A stretch of DNA of 64,000 nt from positions 4,774,001 through 4,838,000 of the forward strand of contig CAKKNE010000004.1 in the NCBI GenBank assembly GCA_918797485.1, read 5' to 3'. Position 1 is the first letter of the stretch. Every line of letters begins with the position of its first letter. Position numbers and translations under genes: made by a program. The DNA is from Pelagomonas calceolata (lineage: Eukaryota; Sar; Pelagophyceae; Pelagomonadales; Pelagomonadaceae). Below are positions 45,997-53,712 of this stretch, piece after piece. The notes beneath the pieces were generated by a model. That model searched no databases, was not told the origin of the DNA, and worked only from the letters and a program-made list of their open reading frames with translations.

Positions 45997-48204
45997 TCAA
46001 AAACAGCACCGCCCCCACACCTGGAGCTCGAGCGCGCCCGTCTCCAGATAGGACAGAAAATCCTCGGTGATGATTTGACTAACTTTGAAGGACGTGCCGA
46101 AGTAGGGCGACGTCGTCGCCGTGGGATAGCGTGGCGTAGCTAAGCCGTCCTGCTGTAAAAAGAAGGCCGTCCTCACGTAGACCGAAGCGCACAATTTGCG
46201 CGGCAGCTTCATGGCCTGCGTAATTGTTATTGAAAGCTCGACCTTCTTCCCTAAATGATGAGCGAGATGTTTTTCCCCGACCAACTGCTCGGAGTTCGCC
46301 AGTGTCGGTTTCACGGAAATTTGGAGCGTGCCCGCCGCCTTGCCCTTGAAGCTGATGATATTGCACGTCTCCGCGATGTCCATCAAGTAAATCAAGGACT
46401 GCAGCGCGCAGAAGCCGACGCCGATGAGTCGATGGTCGGGCGCGTCGAAATAGGGGTCCGGGTCTGCCACATTCCTCTTAATCTTGCACAGCCTTCTTAA
46501 CATTTTTGTAGCATTCCAAGTGTCAGTAACTTCGGACGACGCCGACGCGACCAGGACGCACGGTTGCGTCTCGTCCGGGCCCGTGTTTGCGACTCGCACG
46601 GCGTAGTGGACGTCCCGCTCTTTTTTACGGGAGATGTGGTTCCCTTCCAGGATCATCTGCTGCAGCTCATGCACCAGCTTTTCTTCTTTCATAACTTCCC
46701 AGGGCGTCCCCTCGGACAGTGTGAGATCATCATACAAACCCTTCGCTGCCCCGCGCCAGTCTACATCAGTATCATTACCGGAAGTACAGACGCGAAACAA
46801 ACACCCAAAACCCATCAGTACCACATCGCCGTCCTTGATGCAATGAGAACCGGTTATTTTCTCACCATTCAGACACACGATGGCATTCGCGTTCACATCT
46901 ACTAAAAGCATGTCGCCCCTTTTTTGAATGATACAGTGTAGCGGTTGGATCTCCTTCCTTAATAGCGTGATTCTCCTACAATCCTCGGGCACCATGTCCA
47001 GTTCAGATCCAAAATAAACAACGTCTTTCAGAGGGACGAAGAGCCGCCCCGACAGTAACGGGTCGGGCGACACGTGCACGAGGATCGTCTTCTGGAGGCG
47101 CCGGGCTTGCACACCTTGTCGTTTTGCTCGCGCGACGCCGACGTCCCTCAACCAGTCGTCGCGCTCCTCTCTGTAGGCGACCGTGTCCAGATGCCGCTGT
47201 CGCGCTAAAATCGGTTTTTCTTCAGCATGACTCGTGCTGCCGTAGAAGGCGGCTTCGCACGTCGTCGAAGGGTTGCCCCAATCATTATTTAGAGTGAGAT
47301 GACCGACATGCTCTAAGGTTTGTAGGGTGGTGATATTGACGTCCAAGTCGGTACACGCGGGGCTGAGGCACCCGAGCCATATCGATTTGCTACAAAAACT
47401 ATCTGCGAGGACATACGTCAAAGCTGACGAACAGACCTGGGCCGCCGCCACCCTAATATTAGTAGACATGTGCGACAGGGCCAGCGACGCCCTTAACACA
47501 GACGGGACCTCGCCCGCGTCCCCGGTGTCCAGGATTGATGAAGCATATTCCACAAAGGTCGCCGTACCTTCGTGGGCCGGCGGGTCCTTGCCCCCTTCGG
47601 CGTCGTACGAGCACATGCACCTAACGCATAAATGCGCTAGCATATCGTCCTTGTTCAACAAAGAGGCGGCCTTGACCGCCAACGCGTCTCGCAACAAGGT
47701 CGAGAACTCCTCTTTGTTCCCGGCGAGGTGCCTTGACAATCCTTCGACCCAGGGCCCGCCCGTGGGGCTGAACCGTAGTATACCAACACGACCGGGGCAC
47801 AGCAAATCATAGATACCTTCGTCGGCCACGTCGAAGATGGACACGTCAATGATCGCGTGGCCCCGCATGTTCCTCTGACCGTAGAACTTGGCCGCGAACC
47901 GTTCCATGAGGCCTTCGTCACCGTCTTTGCCAAACAGGCAGCGCGACTTGCCCGTGCCGTGCGCGCCGAGGACGTGCATGTGGACGTCGCCCTCATTTTT
48001 AAGCTGGGCGAAGAGCCGCCCCGACAGGTCGTCGAGGAGCTGCGTCTGCTCGTTCTCATATATTTTATTCACGTCTAGTGACCGCGTCCGGCTCGACGAC
48101 TCTTTTAAACAGATTGTGGTGCCCTCGACGTTCAGCACCTGGGGGAAGTCCTTTTCTTCCTCCGATGGAGGTCTGATGTACGCGTAGGCTTCGCGGCGCG
48201 CCAT
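45997..48204 (-). CDS. degenerate kinesin-3-like protein with FHA domain
   Basis: 735 residues, intronless. The first 330 follow a kinesin motor outline: HVLGAHGTGKSRCLFG (about 80) keeps a Walker A, but the switch I NxxSSRSH is not found, and the switch II DLAGSE position reads FVEYASSILDTGDAG (about 220). About 395-475 is an FHA domain: RITLLRKEIQPLHCIIQKRG, VDVNANAIVCLNGEKI and DGDVVLMGFG. The remainder (VGFCALQSLIYLMDIAETCN, FKGKAAGTLQISVKPTL) resembles the post-FHA region of KIF1/KIF13 proteins, ending in a C2-like segment. Motor activity is probably lost; cargo or phospho-peptide binding may remain. Confidence 0.65.
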   Translation of the reverse strand: MARREAYAYIRPPSEEEKDFPQVLNVEGTTICLKESSSRTRSLDVNKIYENEQTQLLDDLSGRLFAQLKNEGDVHMHVLGAHGTGKSRCLFGKDGDEGLMERFAAKFYGQRNMRGHAIIDVSIFDVADEGIYDLLCPGRVGILRFSPTGGPWVEGLSRHLAGNKEEFSTLLRDALAVKAASLLNKDDMLAHLCVRCMCSYDAEGGKDPPAHEGTATFVEYASSILDTGDAGEVPSVLRASLALSHMSTNIRVAAAQVCSSALTYVLADSFCSKSIWLGCLSPACTDLDVNITTLQTLEHVGHLTLNNDWGNPSTTCEAAFYGSTSHAEEKPILARQRHLDTVAYREERDDWLRDVGVARAKRQGVQARRLQKTILVHVSPDPLLSGRLFVPLKDVVYFGSELDMVPEDCRRITLLRKEIQPLHCIIQKRGDMLLVDVNANAIVCLNGEKITGSHCIKDGDVVLMGFGCLFRVCTSGNDTDVDWRGAAKGLYDDLTLSEGTPWEVMKEEKLVHELQQMILEGNHISRKKERDVHYAVRVANTGPDETQPCVLVASASSEVTDTWNATKMLRRLCKIKRNVADPDPYFDAPDHRLIGVGFCALQSLIYLMDIAETCNIISFKGKAAGTLQISVKPTLANSEQLVGEKHLAHHLGKKVELSITITQAMKLPRKLCASVYVRTAFFLQQDGLATPRYPTATTSPYFGTSFKVSQIITEDFLSYLETGALELQVWGRCCF

Positions 48205-48620
48205 GCTATGTCTCCATTATTGCTGCTGTTTGCTCGTTGCGTACTGTCAAGCGTAAGGGCTGCCCCGGCGGCGGATCCGCTGCCCGACGGTCTCGTTATG
48301 CACGATCTATCGGAACCGGGGGACGCAGGCGCCGCAAAATAGCTGCCCGAGAGCTGCGCTATGCCTAGTGTGTGTCGATACGCTAGCAAAGGTAGCTGAA
48401 CTTACGCGATCCGGAACTTACTTCGTGGAGAGGGCGCGCTCGACGAGCTGCGGGCGCCTCGTCCCGCGGAAGTGCCGCCGCGACGCGTGACCGGGGCTCC
48501 GCCCACTAGTCCTAGCACCGTAACAGCTCCTACGCGGGATCCCCCCCGACGCCATCGACGCGACGGCGGCTGGTACGATCGTCCCGCCGGCGCCGTCGAA
48601 GAAGACCCATACCTAGTACC
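48205..48620. other. intergenic region
   Basis: Holds the dispersed repeat 48255-48391 and, at about 48547-48570, a fragment (GACGCCATCGACGCGACGGC) of the block common to introners, outside any visible gene. Confidence 0.45.
48255..48391 (-). repeat. dispersed promoter-region repeat, copy 2 (with motif 48365-48387)
   Basis: GGGCTGCCCCGGCGGCGGAT, CGATCTATCGGA, CCGGGGGACGCA and CTAGTGTGTGTCGATACGCT in the order seen at 29535-29675. Motif is 161 bp upstream of the ATG at 48204 in the common orientation. Confidence 0.6.
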
Positions 48621-49811
48621 TTACTCCCGCCACTCCGTGTGCTCCTCGAGGCCCTCCTTGTCCTCCTCCCACCACGTGATCGCCTTGACGCCCGTCCTAA
48701 AAAACTTGCGGTTCTTGCCCTCGTTCGACGGCGACTTCGCGCCGATCTTGAGGGCCATGGTGATGGTCTCCTTGAACTCGCCTAATGCGGGCCGCCGCGC
48801 CGAGGTGGACACGGGTCTAAAGGCCTTGCCCGTATCTAACAGACACTGGAAGGGCCCGGGGTACTGGCGGAAGATGGCCCCCTGGTAGTTGACGACGAAG
48901 GGCGGTTCTGGTAACGATAAAGTGTACTGCCTCGTCCGCAGGAAGTAGACCGCTTTCGCTCTTGATAAGAACCGCCACTGGAGGTCCTTGGGCGGGAACG
49001 CGGGCAGACCCAGGTCGCCGCGCTGCGTATCCAGTTTCAAGTTGAATAAAATAATAGGCTTCTTCGAAGCTTCCCGCGTATCGAGCTCCTCGACGTCGGG
49101 CAGCTCCTGCGCCGAAAACGTCAAGCCCACATAGACGTCCGCGTCGGGCACCTCGCGCACCATCTCCTTGCCCTTGCCGAAGAGCGCGAAGAAGGCTTGT
49201 TGGGGCGTCTCCGCCTCGGCGATCGACGCTCGCAACGAATGGAGACTAACGCCCGGCTGCGGATTATTGGAACCGGATTGCTCCACGGCCCTTTCGAGCT
49301 CCGGAACGTCCGGGTACAGGATGGCCACCTTCTTCCCCGTTCTTGTATGAATACCCTGGGCGTATTTTATGGCTAGCCTCGTGTTCGCGCCGGCCATGTC
49401 GCCTGCGCGGAGCATTTCATTCCTGGAGACGACGCGCGTCGACGGCGCCTCCACACGACGGGACGCCGAGATCTCGCCCGCACTCGTGTTAGGGTCGTCC
49501 ATGAGGTCGGCTGCGAGTGGAGGGAACTCGACGTCCATGAGGATCTGGCCGTCCTCGATGGCCGCGACGGTGGCGTCCTGCGCTTGTTGTAAGCATTGGG
49601 CCATGGTCTGGGGCGGATCGGCGAGGTCGTCGTCCTGCGGCGCGACTTCCGCCGTAATACCGTCTTCGCCTACGACCGAGCCCTTGATCATGTCCGAGTG
49701 GAGCACCGTCTTCCGTCTTGTTTGTATGACCGGCGCCAGGGCATGGCTGCCGGCGAGCAGCGCGGCTAGCAATGCGAGCTGCATGGCAAGCTGGCTCTCC
49801 CTTGCTGGCAA
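48621..49811 (-). CDS. plastid DUF1995-domain protein
   Basis: 396 residues; the Met at codon 10 (MQLALLAALLAGSHALAPVI) begins a signal peptide with an AxAP-type cleavage site as used for secondary plastids. The DUF1995 domain starts QAQDATVAAIEDGQILMDVE, FPPLAADLM (about 75) and continues with RLAIKYAQGI, KKVAILYPDVPELERAVE and DVYVGLTFSAQELPDVEEL, ending with YFLRTRQYTLSLPEPPFVVN. Plant members such as LPA3 assist photosystem II assembly; the family also includes members of unknown role. No intron seen. Confidence 0.75.
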   Translation of the reverse strand: MPARESQLAMQLALLAALLAGSHALAPVIQTRRKTVLHSDMIKGSVVGEDGITAEVAPQDDDLADPPQTMAQCLQQAQDATVAAIEDGQILMDVEFPPLAADLMDDPNTSAGEISASRRVEAPSTRVVSRNEMLRAGDMAGANTRLAIKYAQGIHTRTGKKVAILYPDVPELERAVEQSGSNNPQPGVSLHSLRASIAEAETPQQAFFALFGKGKEMVREVPDADVYVGLTFSAQELPDVEELDTREASKKPIILFNLKLDTQRGDLGLPAFPPKDLQWRFLSRAKAVYFLRTRQYTLSLPEPPFVVNYQGAIFRQYPGPFQCLLDTGKAFRPVSTSARRPALGEFKETITMALKIGAKSPSNEGKNRKFFRTGVKAITWWEEDKEGLEEHTEWRE

Positions 49812-49964
49812 GTTGCTGCTGTGTCGCTGTCAAGCAACTCTGATGCTGCTCAACCCTCTCAGCCGAGGAGATATATAGCGCAATAAATCACACGTTGCAC
49901 AAAGATGCGCCAGGGCACGTTACGACGGCCAGCAAGCTCGATGACGGTGAAAAATCAATAATGA

Positions 49965-49986
49965 GCTAGCGTCTCAGGGATGCTAG
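49965..49986 (+). promoter_or_regulatory. possible member of the CTAG palindrome family
   Basis: GCTAGCGTCTCAGGGATGCT then AG. It is 154 bp upstream of the start at 49811 but the orientation is ambiguous and the core differs. Confidence 0.3.
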
Positions 49987-50076
49987 AAAAAAAAGCTACG
50001 AATACTTAGTATTAAGTAGGAAATCCCGCAGCCTTAGATTTACTCCGCAGCCTCTCGACAAAACCCGACCATTCTC

Positions 50077-50640
50077 TCAGCGCTGCAACGACGACTGCGG
50101 CGTCTCGCGGGCGTGGAGCGCGGCTCGCGCGCCTTGCAATGCCTCCTTAATCTCCGTTGTGGTCGGGTGTGCCCCACCAAGCACGCGCCGCGCGGTCCGT
50201 TCTATCTCCTCGAGCGTCGTCAAGCTTCCGCGGAGATCGTCAAGCGTGGCGTCGCCGTCCTTGTAGAGCGCCTCCGCGTGACAGCACCTCAGTTCGAGCG
50301 TGACTTCATCACCCTCTCGTAGAACGCGTCGCGCCACAGGAATCGTTCGGCGCAGCAGCGCCTTGGCTTCTTCGAAGCGCGATAGATCCTTAAGGGATTC
50401 CCCGAAGTTGAGGGCTGCTACGAGGGTCTCTACTTCGACGCGGCCGTCCGCTTCCGCTTGCCGCCCTTCTTCGTCGTCCGCGGCTTGGCCCGCTCCAGCG
50501 CGTCTGCGAGCGACACGATCTTCAGGATGCCCCCGCCCCCGGTCACGATCGGCTTCGAGAGCTTGTCCGGCTTGATGGGAAATACTTCCTTGGACGCGCG
50601 TCGCTTCGTCACGAACGCGTCGGCATACTTTTGGACGAGC
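50077..50640 (-). pseudogene. broken TPR gene fragment
   Basis: The final 120 codons of one frame (ETLVAALNFGESLKDLSRFE, EAKALLRRTIPVARRVLREG, LGGAHPTTTEIKEAL) are KLC-like TPRs related to the gene at 35074. Just upstream a different frame is the protein-like one (ALVQKYADAFVTKRRASKEV, FPIKPDKLSKPIVTGGGGIL), ending at a stop near 50430. No splice pair joins the two in phase that I could find, so a frameshift is the simplest reading. A missed intron remains possible. Confidence 0.45.
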
Positions 50641-50653
50641 GCGCGGCGATCTT

Positions 50654-50970
50654 ACGGACGTCCCTCGCGTCCGCGTCGATCGAGACCTCGTCGCCCGAAC
50701 CAGCGACGGCGCGGCCCGGTTCTCAGACGACCGGCCCGACGCAGAGCCGTCGCCGCAGTCGCTGCCGGCGAGCGGCGCTCCGCGTGCCGCCACGGACGTC
50801 CCTCGCGTCCGCGTCGATCGAGACCTCGTCGCCCGAACCAGCGACGGCGCGGCCCGGTTCTCAGACGACCGGCCCGACGCAGAGCCGTCGCCGCAGTCGC
50901 TGCCGGCGAGCGGCGCTCCGCGTGCCGCCACGGACGTCCCTCGCGTCCGCGTCGATCGAAGACCTCGTCG
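50654..50970. repeat. 138-bp tandem repeat, about 2.3 copies
   Basis: ACGGACGTCCCTCGCGTCCG recurs at 50654, 50792 and 50930, a period of exactly 138 bp (46 codons), nearly identical between copies. Frames stay open on both strands through the array, but neither translation looks like a known domain. Confidence 0.85.
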
Positions 50971-51103
50971 CTCGAGGCCCCGACGGCGGATTGACGGACC
51001 ACGAACCCCTGGCCCCTGCCCCTAGTCAGTAAATTCTAGTTAGTTTTTTTTAAAGGCGCGGCTAGCTATTTAGTGAAGCACCCAAGTGATCGCTTTCCCA
51101 AGC

Positions 51104-51689
51104 TTAGTAGTCATCATCGTCGGGCGGCGGCGAGTCCATGTCCACTGAACCAGGGGAGCGCTCATAATTGATTCTAATATTGATCAAATGGTGCCTCTTG
51201 GCTTCGAGAGTTTCGCAATGGCCCTTATAGTCGTCGCGGAGAGCCCTCAGCCTCTTTACATGACCTTTCAACACAGTACACCAGAGCCCACAGACCGCTT
51301 CGGGGGACGTCGCAACGCGGATGCTTTTTTCTAGGCTGCGGACCCGCCCCATACATAACCTGGAGTTGTTCGTCAAACTCAATCTCCCATTCGCCAAGGT
51401 CCGTGCCGCTTAAAGCTTCAGGATAAGACTCAATGATGCGACCCAGCGGCTCAGCATCCTCGTCGGCGCTGTCAAGGTCTGGCGCGGGCACGCCATCGAG
51501 TCCAGTCGCCTCCCACTCGCCGAGGAGCGCCTCGGACTCGCGTCGCGCTGGGTCTTCGCGCGGAGACAGCCCGCTTGGGGCTATGAAATCGATAACTAGT
51601 TGCACTACGAAATCCCTGGTCACCGGCTGCTGCTGCTGCACCTCCAGGTGGTGCTGCTGCTGCGCTGCTTCCGGTAGAGTGAGATTCAT
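51104..51689 (-). CDS. unknown acidic protein, likely spliced
   Basis: Two overlapping frames join in phase if 51378-51336 (43 bp, GTTTGAC to CCGCAG) is removed: exons 51689-51379 and 51335-51104, 180 aa. The junction reads GEWEI-DLEKSIRVA. The N-terminus is Gln-rich (EAAQQQHHLEVQQQQP), the middle acidic, and the end has LKGHVKRLRALRDDYKGHCE and PPPDDDDY. The intron is very short and not of introner type; a frameshift is the alternative. Family not recognised. Confidence 0.4.
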
Positions 51690-51800
51690 AGCGCAGTGCC
51701 ACGCGCGTGTTCAGCGTGATTGATACTGCACGGGCAAGTGTGATCGATCACTAAGGGTCACAGCGCTTGTGACAGCGCTTGTGAGAGCTGTGCTGATTTA

Positions 51801-51823
51801 GCTAGCGGCTGTAAGACACTAGC
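51801..51823 (+). promoter_or_regulatory. GCTAGCG...GACACTAGC motif, promoter-like
   Basis: GCTAGCGGCTGTAAGACACT then AGC, 71 bp upstream of the ATG at 51894, common orientation. Confidence 0.55.
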
Positions 51824-51893
51824 ACACAGCGCAGCTTAGCTCTCAGAGAGCACCGCCGGCTTTACGCAGGCCACACATCGACCGCGTGGTTGT

Positions 51894-53497
51894 ATGCGAC
51901 GCGGGAGCATGCCTCAAGGGCTGCCCGCTAAGCCAGCGCCTCCAGGGGCAGCACAAGAAGCTCCTCTCTCTGAGGAAGACATCCTCCGCAACATCCGTGA
52001 GGCCATCCGCGACGCGGAGGCGAACCCCGGCGGCAGGAAACGGAGGGTGGCCGAAATATATGGAGAATGCCCGGGCTGCAAAGATATGAAATCTCTGAGG
52101 CGTTTACCCCCTAACTTTTGCCGCCAATGCCGTGGTAGCGCGTTGCAGCGCCCTGAACGGCGCGCACATCGACGACCCCGCCGCCCCTCGCAGGGAAGAA
52201 CGAGGACTACAGCACGTCCGAAGAAGGCCAAGCCGAGCGACGGCAGCAGAGGGAGAAGATAGGGCCGCACCAGCGCCGTCAGGCGCTGCTCGGAGTGAAA
52301 CGCCGCGAAGACGCGGACGCCGAGGAGCTGGAATTACGGGAGCGCTACGAGATGAAGCTTCTGCCGCCCTCCAAGGATCAACCCGATGTGGAGTTCGTCC
52401 ACCAGCAACGTCACTTGACTCGCTGGCATCGCGAAGCTTGCGAACAAGGCGAGCTGCCGAGGTGCGGCGTGCTCCAGTTCATGTGTGGCGGGGGCACGTT
52501 TGGCAGCCAGCTCAAGGGACGGCGGTGGCAGCACCTATGGGGTAATGACAACGCGCAAAAAAAATACGAGAGGACGACCAAGAGGAGAAAGAAGAAATTA
52601 GTTCATATATATGAAGAATCCTTCCTGCTTAATAACGACGACGCGGCCTACGTCCACGGCGATATGCTGAAGATGACCAGGGCCAAGTTCCGAAGCAAGC
52701 TCGACGAACACGAAGAGAGGACAAACTTAAAGTCGGGGCTCCTGCTGATCATCATTACGCTGTGCTGTTCCCGAGCGTCGCCCGCCAGCGAAACGGAACG
52801 AGAAGAAGCAGAGGAGTGGTACGAGGACGCTATACGAAAGTCAAAAGAATTCATATTAGAGGCGGAGAAGGACCACAAGGTCTTTGTAGTCCAGGAATTC
52901 CTGAACAAGGATTGGGTTTTGGACATCATCAAGAGGGAGCTGCCGGACGCGAGAATCGTGACGATCGGCGGCCACATCCACGAGGACCGGAAGAGAGCCT
53001 ACGTCTTCCAGCGGGCCGAGGGCGTTCCCGAGTTGTTCATGGAGGAGGTGCGGAACCGCATCGACGCCTACGGCCGGAAGTCGGTCGCCGAGGCGCTGGA
53101 AGATATTGGCGTCGCGGTACCGCCCTTCACGAGGGTGGCGCAGGGCTGCTGGACGAAGAAAGAGCGTCGGGATCAGAAGAAGGGCCGGGACCCGCGACGC
53201 GAGCGCGTTACGACGATTTGTAAAAACAACCTCGTGATGCAGTACTACAAATCTGCTAAAGCGACGCGGCCGTTCCGCGAAGAGCGCCTGGAACCCGAGG
53301 CGGTCCTGCACCTGCGCTCGCCCGGCGGCGACTACAAGTACGTGTTCCCCAAGTTCGAATTAATAACAAGGAAGCGGGCCATCCTCGGCATGGGCGTGTC
53401 GCTCATCATCGGCTCGGCCGTGCGCGCCGCCTTCGAGCGATACTTCGAGCCGGATCTGGAGCTTCGGGAGGGGGGGTCGGTGTCGGGGAGGAGCTAG
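51894..53497 (+). CDS. divergent C5-methyltransferase-like protein with zinc ribbon, two exons
   Basis: Exons 51894-52134 and 52194-53497 (514 aa); removing a 59-bp GTAGCG...CGCAG intron joins CRQCR to GKNEDYSTSEEG in phase. The first exon has CPGCKDMKSLRRLPPNFCRQ with a second C-x2-C, a zinc-ribbon-like pair. Exon 2 has, in C5-MTase order, GVLQFMCGGGTFGSQLKG (motif I-like), HLWGNDNAQKKY (II), YVHGDMLKM (III), ITLCCSRASPAS (where PPCQ is expected), VFVVQEFLN (ENV-like), HEDRKRAYVFQ (QxRxR-like), FELITRKRAILGMG (IX-like) and IIGSAVRAAFERYF (X-like). Key residues deviate, so catalysis is doubtful. Confidence 0.45.
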
Positions 53498-53551
53498 ATT
53501 GTGTGTAAATCCTCCAGCGCCCATTGTGCGCACACCCAGTTGCGAGGGAGA

Positions 53552-53710
53552 CGCGGCGGCGGCGCCCAGGTATATCCAAAAACACACCGCTCTTACTAGG
53601 CGCAGTTCTCCCACAAGGGGGATTATGCATAAGTGCGGCGGGCGCCCAGTCATACATCTAAAACACACCGGCTCTTAGGCAGCAAATTCCCCCCCGAGGG
53701 GGTGCGGGGA
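53552..53710. repeat. imperfect tandem repeat between convergent genes
   Basis: GGCGCCCAGGTATATC, AAAACACACCG, CTCTTA and a C-run/G-run hairpin (CTCCCACAAGGGGGA) at 53552-53627 recur as GGGCGCCCAGTCATACATC, AAAACACACCGGCTCTTA and CCCCCCCGAGGGGG at 53636-53710. It sits exactly between two 3' ends and may act in bidirectional termination. Confidence 0.5.
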
Positions 53711-53712
53711 GA

